Assembly (NCBI RefSeq): GCF_900187125.1
Contig: NZ_LT906468.1
Coordinates: forward strand, 1,860,001-1,924,000
Reading direction: 5' to 3'
DNA from: Sphingobacterium mizutaii
GTDB taxonomy: Bacteria; Bacteroidota; Bacteroidia; Sphingobacteriales; Sphingobacteriaceae
Length of the DNA stretch: 64,000 nt
The notes beneath the pieces are model-generated. The model made no database searches, was not told the origin of the DNA, and saw nothing but the letters and a program-made list of their open reading frames with translations. This document shows, piece after piece, positions 49,017-58,306 of this stretch. The first letter of the stretch is position 1. Each line of letters starts with the position of its first letter. Position numbers and translations under genes: made by a program.

Positions 49017-49469
49017 ATAATGATTTAAGTATGGTTCGAAAATATATAGTAATTTGGTTAAAGGCAAATATGGCGGTATAATTCTTTGGTTATATTTTTG
49101 TTTAATTGCTACTTAAAGCAAAAAATAGCAGAATGTTTTTTGGCTGGCGAACAACATTTCTGCTGTAACATTATTCATCCCTAGGATAAATTCTTTCAAT
49201 ACATAAAACATTTAGGAGTTTTTTTCTTTCATGACCAGATTTCTTCAAATAAAAAAAAAACGATATGATTTTCGGACGACGATACTTGAAATAACCACCA
49301 ATTAATTAACCAAGACATTTTTTGATAAGGATATTATTTTCTATAAAACTTTGCTGTGCGGATTCACATTAAATTTAATGGTGTAATTTGGTTGGTTACT
49401 GAAAAGAGTTCCCTATCAAACGTTCCACTGAAACTTTGAATAGATATTTTAATTAATGATCAAAAATCG
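49017..49469. other. Intergenic, no gene seen
   Basis: AT-rich, with a ten-A run near 49251. No ORF or clear regulatory element. Confidence 0.35.
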
Positions 49470-50534
49470 CTAGGTTATAAATTCAATCAGTTTTTCGGAT
49501 ACTGATCGAGCCGCAATAACCGCCCCCTCCATATAACCAGGATATTGGGTTGCCGTTTCACTTGCTGCGAGGTACAAATTACCCTTCATATAACTGTGAT
49601 GTAACAGCGGATGCCCGTTATCTTGATGCGGACGTTGGATTGTCAGATTACCAGTCAATATAAATTCATCTGACCAGACCTTATCAAAATAAGCAGTTGG
49701 GGTGAGAGCCTTTTTCCCAATCAATTCGCCTAATTGTTGTAAAACAAGCCCTTTTCTCACTTTGGGCATGTAAGCTGAAGCCCCTGTGTTTAGAAAACCC
49801 GTAAAGCCAAATCTATCCTCTTCAAAATTGGTATGGTCGTACATTTCAGTAATGATACCTGCATGGCTGTACAGCATTCCTGAATATCCCTGGTTCCGCC
49901 AAAAAGGTTGGTCATATTCCAATGTGAACTTTATTGATCCTGCCATCCAGGTTTGTAAGTTGGGAAGAAGGGCCGTGAGTTCTTCAGGTAACAATGGTGA
50001 AAACATTATATTAGATACTAACTGTGGAGGAATGCACAGGATGACTTTGTCAGCCTCTATTTCTTTGCCCATATCATTTTCAAGCATCATACCTTCTCCT
50101 GTTTGTTTTATCGATCTGATCTTACAATTCAAAAAAATACGGTCTTGGGGTAGCTTAGCTCCCAAAGTATCGATCAACATTTGCGTGCCCCCGGTTAAAC
50201 GGTAAGATGGTTTTTCAGCCTCGGGGATATAGAATTTCTGTGGTTGTTCAAACGATTTGGTCTGAAACAATGTTAAACCTTTTGAGAACTGTGGGTATTT
50301 TCGGAGTCCCAATTCATTTATTAAAAACAGAAGATTCGAATGCAGGTCGGAGAACCAGGTTGCGCCCAATTCCAAAGGAGTCTGTAAGGTTCCTGTGACG
50401 GTCTGTATCCTTCCGCCAAGTCTGGAAGATGCTTCCAAAATAATGAAATCTATATTCCTTTTTGTTAGCAGGTAAGCCAAAGTTAACCCACTCAATCCAC
50501 CTTCTATGATAACAATACGTTGCTTTTCATTCAT
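49470..50534 (-). CDS. FAD-dependent amine-oxidase-like flavoprotein
   Basis: 354 aa of the flavin monoamine oxidase / protoporphyrinogen oxidase superfamily. N-terminal Rossmann stretch RIVIIEGGLSGLTLAYLLTK, then the LEASSRLGGRIQT motif (ExxxRxGGR) that binds FAD; C-terminal FAD motif ASETATQYPGYMEGAVIAA. The first glycine of the usual GxGxxG is Glu11 here, which may weaken dinucleotide binding. The central substrate domain carries TGGTQMLIDTLGAKL. The gene is divergent from an AraC regulator (50747), its likely regulator. Shorter than typical family members of about 450 aa. Substrate unknown. Confidence 0.88.
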   Translation of the reverse strand: MNEKQRIVIIEGGLSGLTLAYLLTKRNIDFIILEASSRLGGRIQTVTGTLQTPLELGATWFSDLHSNLLFLINELGLRKYPQFSKGLTLFQTKSFEQPQKFYIPEAEKPSYRLTGGTQMLIDTLGAKLPQDRIFLNCKIRSIKQTGEGMMLENDMGKEIEADKVILCIPPQLVSNIMFSPLLPEELTALLPNLQTWMAGSIKFTLEYDQPFWRNQGYSGMLYSHAGIITEMYDHTNFEEDRFGFTGFLNTGASAYMPKVRKGLVLQQLGELIGKKALTPTAYFDKVWSDEFILTGNLTIQRPHQDNGHPLLHHSYMKGNLYLAASETATQYPGYMEGAVIAARSVSEKLIEFIT

Positions 50535-50746
50535 CTTATGGAACCGTTTTTGATTTTAACCTTCAAATTTCCATTTTTATCCCTTTGATATCAGTGGACA
50601 AATCGGAAAAATAATGGAACATATAGGAAAAAAAAGCGAATCTATATACTGGTGGATTTGGAGTATACACCAAATTTGTAAATTAGCAAAAAGGTACAGT
50701 GTTCTCAGTTGAGTGTCTATGGCAAAAGAAAAGTCGAACATAATCA

Positions 50747-51616
50747 ATGAATATCATCTATAGGCACAAGCCTGAATGTCCACAGTTTGCTTTATATGAT
50801 CTGAAGGCACATTTAATGGAAAATCAATGCCAAGTAGTAAGACCGCACATTCACAGCTTTTATCAGGTCATATGGTTTAAAAAAGGAAAAGGGAAACATT
50901 CTGTCGATTTCAAGACCTACGATGTTTTTGATAATTCGATTTTTTTCGTTGGACCCAATCAGGTGCATCACTTTGATGAAAATTACGATTATGAAGGTGT
51001 GCTATTTCATTTTAACCGGTTATTCCTGTTACAGGAACAAAGCCCATTAGATTTTTTCCTGCATTTCAATTTATTTAATAATTCCCTCCATCAATCCTCT
51101 TTAAACGTCAGTACGGGGATCGTCGATACCTTGGATAGGTATGTTTCACAGATAAAGGATGAATTGAACAATGAAGAAACATTTGGCAAGGAATTGATTT
51201 TGGGCAGCTACCTCAAATCATTCCTTATTCAGGTACAGCGCAAGAAGAACATTTTTGAACAGGGCTCTGAGGTCTGGTCTCCAACTTTCAACGACAAAAG
51301 ATTGGTGCTTATGAGGTTCATCAATCTGATAGACGAAAACTATAAAAAAGGATATACCATTGCCGAGTATGCCAGTTCATTGCATATCTCTTCGAGGAGT
51401 CTGTCCGACCTCACCCACCAACAGCTCCATAAAACTCCTTCCCAAATGGTTCAGGAGCGAATTATTTTGGAAGCTCAGCGTCTATTATTGTATTCCAACT
51501 CCAATGTCAATCAGGTGGCTTACCGTTTAGGCTTTGAAGATGCCTCTTATTTTGTAAAATATTTTAAAAAATATACAGGTGTTTCACCGAAAGATTTTAG
51601 AAAGTCCATTTCTTAA
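50747..51616 (+). CDS. AraC-family transcriptional regulator
   Basis: 289 aa. N-terminal cupin: RPHIHSFYQVIWFKKGKGKH and FVGPNQVHHF are the typical AraC arm and beta-barrel strands. C-terminal AraC domain: GYTIAEYASSLHISSRSLSD then HKTPSQMVQERIILEAQRLL, and NVNQVAYRLGFEDASYFVKY followed by GVSPKDFRK. The gene is divergent from the FAD oxidase with a 212-bp gap, which contains a TGGTG-N13-CACCA imperfect dyad near 50650-50672 that could be its operator. ATG at 50747. The 95-aa gene that follows may be co-transcribed. Confidence 0.92.
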   Translation: MNIIYRHKPECPQFALYDLKAHLMENQCQVVRPHIHSFYQVIWFKKGKGKHSVDFKTYDVFDNSIFFVGPNQVHHFDENYDYEGVLFHFNRLFLLQEQSPLDFFLHFNLFNNSLHQSSLNVSTGIVDTLDRYVSQIKDELNNEETFGKELILGSYLKSFLIQVQRKKNIFEQGSEVWSPTFNDKRLVLMRFINLIDENYKKGYTIAEYASSLHISSRSLSDLTHQQLHKTPSQMVQERIILEAQRLLLYSNSNVNQVAYRLGFEDASYFVKYFKKYTGVSPKDFRKSIS

Positions 51617-51695
51617 AATTACCATTTGTTTTTCTATTTGCTCATTGTTTAAAAGCTGTAAATCAAAGACTTTTGTTAACCAAAATTTTACACCT

Positions 51696-51983
51696 ATGGC
51701 AACGGCATATTTAGTGATTACACTTACGATTGTCGGTATGGATTTAGCGGGTGCAGCGGCAGTTTATTGCCTGTATAAACATCCCTTTCTAGAGACAATA
51801 AAAGGTGCTCTGTCGAAAGAACTATTATACCATATCGACGATGTGCTGCTGTTGCACGGTTTTGAGTGTGTAGAAGACGCTCAGGAATACCTGATGAGCA
51901 ACCTTTTTAAAAAAAATGTGGTTACCTCCCTGAAACCATACATAAAGGGCAAGCCGAACATTAAGATTTATAGTGTATCTTAA
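51696..51983 (+). CDS. Hypothetical 95-aa protein downstream of AraC regulator
   Basis: Start at ATG 51696, 79 bp after the AraC stop; an open frame from 51579 overlapping that gene is rejected as read-in. N-terminal hydrophobic segment at about 3-27 (ATAYLVITLTIVGMDLAGAA), perhaps a membrane helix or buried strand, then a soluble helical tail ending KGKPNIKIYSVS. No family recognised. It may be co-transcribed with the regulator. Confidence 0.6.
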   Translation: MATAYLVITLTIVGMDLAGAAAVYCLYKHPFLETIKGALSKELLYHIDDVLLLHGFECVEDAQEYLMSNLFKKNVVTSLKPYIKGKPNIKIYSVS

Positions 51984-52574
51984 TATTTAGTACTGGAAGG
52001 AATGGTCCTTCAGGCCCTTTCGATTGTTGATTATTCATAAAGTATATAATGATGAAGACAATTAAAATGAAATGTTGATTTTTGAGTTCGGCACACAAGG
52101 CTGAATTGCTGGGAAATTTTCCATTTCAAAAAAACTATATGTGTTATCTTCACGGAGCTAGGCATTAATCCAAGTAGGCGAGGAGAAGATAAAAATGTTT
52201 CTGGGCGGCGCATGGCCAGGGACCAACCGTTATTTTTTACTATCGGATTTTTAATCTTGAATAAAGGTTGTCACTTTTTTATGTTAACCAATTCACTTTT
52301 TCCAATAAGCCTGAAGACTTTGTGTTTTTATCTTGAAGTTAAATTTGAATATCTTCTTTAAAACGTAAAAGGAACTATCATTGTATGCAGTAAGTTTTAG
52401 AGAAAGGTACCAAGTATTTGGCGTTAACTGGTGGAATCAAACAGTGATTTTTAGCATTTCATTAATGGGGGATTTTATTTGCAATCAAATGTGCTTTAAA
52501 TTGTTAGCAATTTTAGGATTTCCAATTACTCATTGATAAAATATCATATTTATGATAATCAATCATATTCAGCT
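51984..52574. other. Intergenic, no gene seen
   Basis: About 590 bases without a supported ORF or hairpin, between convergent transcription units. Confidence 0.35.
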
Positions 52575-52772
52575 CTAAATACTACATTTAAATAGAAGAA
52601 AAAAGCAAGAAAACATCGCAAAAATGGTAACTATTTCAAAAAGGTAAAATAATCTTCTAATAAACCTACTTTCTGGCTCTAAATTAGCTCCCTCTTTTAA
52701 CAGTGTTTCCTTAATCTTTTTTAACATTTCCTTAACCCTGGTTAAGAAATCAATAGTTGGTTTGGTACTCAT
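52575..52772 (-). CDS. Small single-span membrane protein
   Basis: 65 aa: a charged helical N-terminal half (FLTRVKEMLKKIKETLLKEG) and one membrane helix at about 41-62. It resembles the 61-aa protein at 14498-14683 in length, topology and residues before the helix (RRLFYLFEIVTIFAMF against RLFFYAFIILTLFSMV). It lies 13 bp after the 61-aa gene on the same strand, so the two form an operon. Function unknown; size and topology would suit a small regulatory or toxin-like membrane peptide, but nothing shows this. Confidence 0.6.
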   Translation of the reverse strand: MSTKPTIDFLTRVKEMLKKIKETLLKEGANLEPESRFIRRLFYLFEIVTIFAMFSCFFLLFKCSI

Positions 52773-52785
52773 GCTTTATTCCTTC

Positions 52786-52971
52786 CTATGACAATAAAAA
52801 TGCTAGAATCATCAACATAACCGTAAAGGATATTTTGAAAAAATCAAATATGATTGATGTGAGCGGATCTTTATAATCCTCCTCTTCAATTTCATCAATA
52901 TAAACCCTTTCAAATTTCTTGTAGGAAGTTTTTAATTCCTCAATTATCTTTTTCCAGTAAGATGGTTCCAC
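52786..52971 (-). CDS. Small single-span membrane protein, GTG start
   Basis: 61 aa, opening with GTG at 52971 (no ATG in frame near it). A charged, Lys/Glu-rich N-terminal part (KKIIEELKTSYKKFERVYID) is followed by one membrane helix at about 41-60 and a stop. Same layout as its downstream neighbour at 52575. No family recognised. Tight spacing with the next gene supports expression as a pair. Confidence 0.5.
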   Translation of the reverse strand: MEPSYWKKIIEELKTSYKKFERVYIDEIEEEDYKDPLTSIIFDFFKISFTVMLMILAFLLS

Positions 52972-53263
52972 AATCTATATTTAACGCAAAATTTAATTAT
53001 TTTTCAAACCAAGTTACTTTAACGTCATTAATACATCCCTTTATATAAGTATTATAGCTATTACAGTATCAATTAATCGATGTTGGTTAAATTACTGTAC
53101 ATCTTAAAGTTATTCGGTTTAACAAATCCTGAACAATATCGGATAAAATACTCTTTTTTTAGAATAAATTTTTAAAAATATCCCCTCGTTGTGAAATAAT
53201 ATTTGCTTTAGCTCAGTTAAATAATTATTTAAAGTATTTTTTAAAGCTAATAAATTTGAAAAT
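52972..53263. other. Intergenic
   Basis: Upstream region of the small-membrane-protein pair; contains stop-rich sequence and no clear promoter pair. Confidence 0.3.
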
Positions 53264-53440
53264 TTGAATGTACTGCATAAATCCGTTAGGAAAATCACCA
53301 CTCCAGACTATATTGAAGATACCAATGAACTCTTGAACATAACTCTCGGAAATATGTTTAGTATTTTTCTTGAATATGACACAATGGTAGTTGTGGATTC
53401 AACCTATTTTGAACTATCTCAATACTACAAAAAAAAATAG
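53264..53440 (+). CDS. Possible small ORF or C-terminal gene fragment
   Basis: A frame of 58 codons from a TTG at 53264 to the TAG at 53438 reads protein-like: SVRKITTPDYIEDTNELLNI, then MFSIFLEYDTMVVVDSTYFE and LSQYYKKK. The frame extends upstream to a stop at 53222 without an ATG, so this may be the tail of a lost gene. No family recognised. The next about 370 bases up to the promoter are empty. Confidence 0.35.
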   Translation: MNVLHKSVRKITTPDYIEDTNELLNITLGNMFSIFLEYDTMVVVDSTYFELSQYYKKK

Positions 53441-53810
53441 CATAATTAAATAGATATTTTCAAGGAGTTGGCTTGCATTTACCAAGCTATATTGATATAA
53501 AATATTGGAAAGAGTATCTTTCTTTTATTTGGGTTAATAAATCCCTATGGATTGGTATTTATTAAAAACCATATTTAACTCCTCCTAAAATTCTAACAGA
53601 TATAATTTATCTGTACGGAAAAATGTCCTAATTCTTTTTCTTCCTTAATGCTGATTATTTCGATTTATCGGTAATAGTTAAATTCAATTTATGATTGTAA
53701 ATAAAAAACAATTAAGTTTTATTTTTATTTATTGATTAAATGCTTTAAAAATTCACTTTTTTGTTTAAAAAATCTTTTTTTATTAATCAATCGTAAACAT
53801 GTTCTTAATA

Positions 53811-53838
53811 TTGTATTAATAAACCGTAATTACTTTTG
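53811..53838 (+). promoter_or_regulatory. Bacteroidota-type promoter of PHP-SusC-SusD operon
   Basis: TTG at 53811-53813 as a -33 element, 17-bp spacing, and a perfect TACTTTTG (TAnnTTTG) at 53831-53838. Predicted transcription start near 53845, leaving only about 24 nt of leader before the ATG at 53869. Confidence 0.6.
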
Positions 53839-53868
53839 CCGTTATAAATCAACCTAATAGTGTGTACT

Positions 53869-55017
53869 ATGAAAATGAAATTATCCTTAATTGGAATCTT
53901 CTTTTTTTCGGTTAGCTTATTACAAGCACAGACTGATGATGGCATTATGCGTTTAACAGAATTCGCATATCCAGTAAAACGGGAAAATCTAATTATTCCC
54001 GATGTCAATGGCTATCAAGTATTGAAATGTGATTTTCACATGCATACGGTATTTACCGATGGTCATGTATGGCCAAATGTGAGAATTCAAGAAGCCTGGC
54101 GTGAAGGGTTGGATGCTATTTCATATACCGAGCATATGGAATATAACCCCCACAGTGCGGATGTAAAGGTAGACCACAATCGTTCGCATGACTTAGCTGT
54201 TGAACTGGCTAAGGAGAATAATATTGTTTTGGTCAAAGGAACGGAAGTGACAAGACAAACGCCTCCAGGACATTTTAACGCTTTGTTTATTCAAGATGCA
54301 AACGAATTAGTATCAGATAACAATTCCAATTTAGATCAGGAAGCAATCTACAAGGCTTACGTCCAAAAAGCATTTATTTTCTGGAATCACCCTGGATGGA
54401 AAGCTACAGCAATTCCTGGATCCTATGAATGGATTGATTTTGTAGAAAAGATGTATCAGGAGAAAAAGCTGCATGGAATTGAGGTGGTGAATGGCTTAGG
54501 TTTTCATAAGAAAGCATTGGATTGGGCTTTGGACCGTAATTTAACCATTATTGGAAATACGGATATCCATAACCTGATTGCTCATGATTATAACATCGAG
54601 AAACAGGGGGTGCATAGAACGATGACACTGGTCATGGCGAAAGATCGTACAGCTGCCGGAATCCGCGAAGCATTGGAAGCTGGTAGGACGGTAGTCTGGT
54701 CAAGTAATTACCTGTTTGGAAAGGAAGAAAATGTTAGAGATCTAGTAAAAGCATCGATTTCAGTTTCTCCAGCCTACCATGAGAAAACCAATGTAAAAAC
54801 CAAGGTAAGAACCAAATATTACGAAGTTAAGAACAATAGTGATCTATATTTTGAGTTGGAATTAAAAGGAGGGACTGGCACCAAGAGATTGGTTTTATAT
54901 CCAGAATCCACTCAAATCTTGACTGCCGAAGCAGGGCAATCGAATTTAACCTATGAAATAATATCAACATTTATTCGGAGCGATAAGCATTTACAATTTG
55001 ACATCAATTTAAAGTAA
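53869..55017 (+). CDS. Exported PHP-domain phosphoesterase (Sb-PDE-like)
   Basis: 382 aa. A GTG nine bases upstream is rejected in favour of the ATG. The signal peptide ends near LLQAQ at about 21. The full PHP metal set is visible: His57 and His59 (DFHMHT), Asp64 (FTDG), Glu88-His89 (YTEHM), Glu126 (KGTEV), His135 (GHFNAL), His174 (NHPGW), Asp232 and His234 (NTDIHN). It should be a periplasmic trinuclear phosphodiesterase or phosphatase of the Sb-PDE group. First gene of an operon with SusC and SusD (18 bp to susC), so the imported or surface-bound substrate may carry a phosphate ester. Confidence 0.88.
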   Translation: MKMKLSLIGIFFFSVSLLQAQTDDGIMRLTEFAYPVKRENLIIPDVNGYQVLKCDFHMHTVFTDGHVWPNVRIQEAWREGLDAISYTEHMEYNPHSADVKVDHNRSHDLAVELAKENNIVLVKGTEVTRQTPPGHFNALFIQDANELVSDNNSNLDQEAIYKAYVQKAFIFWNHPGWKATAIPGSYEWIDFVEKMYQEKKLHGIEVVNGLGFHKKALDWALDRNLTIIGNTDIHNLIAHDYNIEKQGVHRTMTLVMAKDRTAAGIREALEAGRTVVWSSNYLFGKEENVRDLVKASISVSPAYHEKTNVKTKVRTKYYEVKNNSDLYFELELKGGTGTKRLVLYPESTQILTAEAGQSNLTYEIISTFIRSDKHLQFDINLK

Positions 55018-55035
55018 AAAGCGAATTCTAATTTT

Positions 55036-58000
55036 ATGAAATCTTACATACCAATATTTCTATTGGCGGGGACTGTTTTGTCCTTACCAATCCAAAGCTC
55101 GGCTTCAAAATTGAGGACTGAGTTAATGAATTCAGTTGATTTTCAGCAAACTATTTCGGGGAGGGTAGTTGATGGGAGTGGAAATCCAATTGAAAGCGCG
55201 ACGGTTGCTATTCAAGGCAGCAATCGTGCTACAGCGACGGATAAGAATGGTCAATTTACCTTGGAAAGTAGTAAATCCAATGTGACTTTGGTTGTCTCAT
55301 TTGTCGGGTTTACCACCAAAACCCAACAGGTTTCTGGTGATTTGAACAATGTGGTTATACAGCTGGACAACAAGAACGATCTTGAAGAGATCGTAGTTGT
55401 CGGGTACGGAACCCAAAAGAAGATCAATTTGACCGGGGCCGTTTCACAGGTAACCTCAGAGGTCCTTGAAAACCGTCCTGCGGCAAGTTTAAGTAGGATG
55501 TTGCAAGGAGCACTTCCCAACTTAAACCTAAAGATGGTGGATGGAAGTCCGACGCGCGGAGCAACTTTCAATGTGCGTGGATCAACCTCGATTGGTGCTG
55601 GGGGAAGTGCATTGGTGTTGATTGATGGAGTAGAAGGAGACCCCAATATGATCAACCCGAATGATATCGAAAGTGTAACGGTATTGAAAGATGCCTCATC
55701 GGCAGCAATTTACGGATCTAGAGCCGCATTTGGGGTGGTATTGATTACCACGAAAAACCCGAAAGCCGGAAAAGCAACCGTAACCTTAAACTCTAACTTC
55801 TCCATGAATAACCGGGTGGTAGAACCAAAATTGGTGACCAATGGTTATGAATGGGCAAAGAATTTTAATGAAGCCTTCAATGCCTGGTATGATTATAAAT
55901 CAACTCCAATTTCCGTAAATAACATATATCCATTTTCATTGGAATATTTGGAAGCTTTGAAAAAGCATTCCGAGAATCCAGGAGGCGAGGAAGTTGTTTT
56001 CAATAAGGCGACCAATCGTTATGAGTATTTTGGAAATACCGATTGGTACAATATGGTGTACAGGGAAAATATGCCGAGTACCGAACAGGCGATGAGCGTA
56101 TCCGGAGGGGGAGAGAAAGCTTCTTATTTTCTTTCAGGCCGATACTTTCATCAAGGAGGTTTGTTCAATTTTAATCCAGATAAGTTCAACAAGTACAATA
56201 TTCGTGGAAAAGGAGATATCAAAGTTACCGATTGGTTGACTTTCCAGAACAATACAGAAATCAGCAGTTATGATTATCACTATCCTATGTTTGCTGATGG
56301 CGATGGCAATATCTGGAGGCAGTTTGAGCACCAAGGATATCCCATGGCGGTAATTTATAATCCAGATGGCACCTTTACGCATTCTGCTGCTTATACCGGA
56401 ATAGCATCCTTTATTGAAGGGAACAATGCTTCAGACCTGAATAATACTGTATTGAGAAATACTGCAGGAGTGATAATCAAACCAGTTAACGGATTGACTC
56501 TTAAGGGCGATTTCACCTATTCCAGAACTTGGGAAGATGAGCAAAGAACCAATAATTATATCAACTATAGTAATTCACCGGGCGTAATAGATCGTTTTGG
56601 ACGTAGCTTATTGAGACAATTGAGCGAGCGTAAAAAATATCTAGGTGGAAACTTAACGGCAAATTATACCAAGAAATTTGCAGATAAGCATGATATCAAT
56701 GCCTTATTAGGTTACAACGTAGAAACTCAAACTTTAAAAAGCTTGAATTCACAACGTGATGGTATAATTTTATCGAACAAACCGGATTTCAATTTAATGG
56801 ATGGCTTGAATTTTAATATTACAGGAGGTGGAAATGAATGGGCATATTTGGGTGTATTCTACCGTTTCAATTATGCCTACGATAGCAAATACCTGATTGA
56901 GTTGAACGGTCGTTATGATGGATCCTCGAAGTTCCCTGAAGACCAACGATTTGGTTTCTTCCCTTCGGTATCAGCGGGATGGGTTGTTTCCAATGAATCG
57001 TTTTTCCAAGATGCAAAACCATTGGTTAGTAATTTGAAGTTCAGAGCTTCCTATGGTTCATTAGGAAATGGAAACGTAGCACCATACCGTTATCTTGAAC
57101 AGATGTCGGTGGCCAAAACCGGAGTAATCCTAGGGGGTGTTCAACCAAGTTATACTTCCATTCCAGGAGTTATTCCATCTGGATTAACCTGGGAGAGATC
57201 CACAACGTTTAATGTGGGTGCAGATTTAGGGTTCTTCGATAATGCCTTGAACTTTACTTTCGATTGGTATAACCGGATGACCTACGATATGTTTACCGTG
57301 GGTGAGCCATTGCCAAATGTTTTTGGTGCCGCTGTTCCTTATGGAAACTTTGCGGACTTATCGACAAAAGGATGGGAATTGACGGTGAATTACAATAATC
57401 AATTTGAATTGGCCGGAAAACCATTTAACTGGGGAATCAATGGATCTTTATGGGATAGCAGATCCCATATTACTCGCTTCAACAATCCAAAAAAATTATT
57501 GAACAACTACTATGTAGGTCAGGAGATTGGTGAGATTTGGGGTTATGAAACCTTAGGTTTCTTTACATCTGAGGAAGATGTTGCCAACCATGCGGATCAA
57601 AGTTTTATCCGTAACTCGAACAACAATGTTTGGTTACCTGGAGATTTGAAATTTGCAGATTTACCAAATCCGAACGGAGATGTGGATGGTGTCATAAACT
57701 CAGGCGATAATACAGTAGATAATCCAGGAGACCGTCGAATTATTGGTAATAATTCTCCGCGCTACCAATTTGGATTTACCTTATCAGGAAAATGGAATGG
57801 GATTGGATTATCGGCATTTTTCCAAGGGATTGCAAAGCGTGATTATTATTTCTCACCAGAAGCAGGATTGTTCTGGGGTCCTTACAATAGACCCTATGGA
57901 TACCAGCCAACCAAAATGATGGAGGATATGTGGTCAGAAGAAAATCCAGATGCTTATTTCCCTAGATATAGAGGTTATACCGCTTTGGGTACTGACCGTT

Positions 58001-58296
58001 CATTGGGTGCACCTCAAACTCGTTATTTACAAGATGCTTCTTATTTACGATTAAAATCATTGACCATTGATTATAATGTGCCACAAAAATGGTTACAGAA
58101 AACTAAGTTAGCCAATGTACAAGTCTTTGCAAGTGCGCAAAACTTATTCACTTTCTCAGGATTGTTTAAACATACCGAGAATTTTGACCCAGAAGTTATA
58201 GAGAAGCCAATTGGTGAGTTAACCAATGGTTCAGGGGAGGGATACGCCTATCCACAATTAAAAACAACAACTTTTGGTCTTAACTTAACATTCTAA
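55036..58296 (+). CDS. SusC/RagA-family TonB-linked outer-membrane transporter
   Basis: 1086 aa, without the STN domain present in the other SusC of the window. Signal peptide about 1-24, carboxypeptidase-regulatory-like domain about 38-113 (ISGRVVDGSGNPIESATVAI), VVVGYGTQKKINLTGAVSQV at the plug start, barrel ending TFGLNLTF. It is paralogous to the transporter at 768-4355 over the barrel (SFFQDAKPLVSNLKFRASYG and SLGN against FFQPIKNTINNLKVRYSYGS). SusD starts 10 bp after its stop. The lack of STN, FecR and sigma genes implies constitutive or differently controlled expression. Confidence 0.95.
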   Translation: MKSYIPIFLLAGTVLSLPIQSSASKLRTELMNSVDFQQTISGRVVDGSGNPIESATVAIQGSNRATATDKNGQFTLESSKSNVTLVVSFVGFTTKTQQVSGDLNNVVIQLDNKNDLEEIVVVGYGTQKKINLTGAVSQVTSEVLENRPAASLSRMLQGALPNLNLKMVDGSPTRGATFNVRGSTSIGAGGSALVLIDGVEGDPNMINPNDIESVTVLKDASSAAIYGSRAAFGVVLITTKNPKAGKATVTLNSNFSMNNRVVEPKLVTNGYEWAKNFNEAFNAWYDYKSTPISVNNIYPFSLEYLEALKKHSENPGGEEVVFNKATNRYEYFGNTDWYNMVYRENMPSTEQAMSVSGGGEKASYFLSGRYFHQGGLFNFNPDKFNKYNIRGKGDIKVTDWLTFQNNTEISSYDYHYPMFADGDGNIWRQFEHQGYPMAVIYNPDGTFTHSAAYTGIASFIEGNNASDLNNTVLRNTAGVIIKPVNGLTLKGDFTYSRTWEDEQRTNNYINYSNSPGVIDRFGRSLLRQLSERKKYLGGNLTANYTKKFADKHDINALLGYNVETQTLKSLNSQRDGIILSNKPDFNLMDGLNFNITGGGNEWAYLGVFYRFNYAYDSKYLIELNGRYDGSSKFPEDQRFGFFPSVSAGWVVSNESFFQDAKPLVSNLKFRASYGSLGNGNVAPYRYLEQMSVAKTGVILGGVQPSYTSIPGVIPSGLTWERSTTFNVGADLGFFDNALNFTFDWYNRMTYDMFTVGEPLPNVFGAAVPYGNFADLSTKGWELTVNYNNQFELAGKPFNWGINGSLWDSRSHITRFNNPKKLLNNYYVGQEIGEIWGYETLGFFTSEEDVANHADQSFIRNSNNNVWLPGDLKFADLPNPNGDVDGVINSGDNTVDNPGDRRIIGNNSPRYQFGFTLSGKWNGIGLSAFFQGIAKRDYYFSPEAGLFWGPYNRPYGYQPTKMMEDMWSEENPDAYFPRYRGYTALGTDRSLGAPQTRYLQDASYLRLKSLTIDYNVPQKWLQKTKLANVQVFASAQNLFTFSGLFKHTENFDPEVIEKPIGELTNGSGEGYAYPQLKTTTFGLNLTF

Positions 58297-58306
58297 TTCT
58301 ACCATC

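Noticed and set aside
55251..55655. 134-codon minus-strand frame inside the second SusC gene
   Set aside because: Antisense shadow of the conserved plug domain coding sequence.
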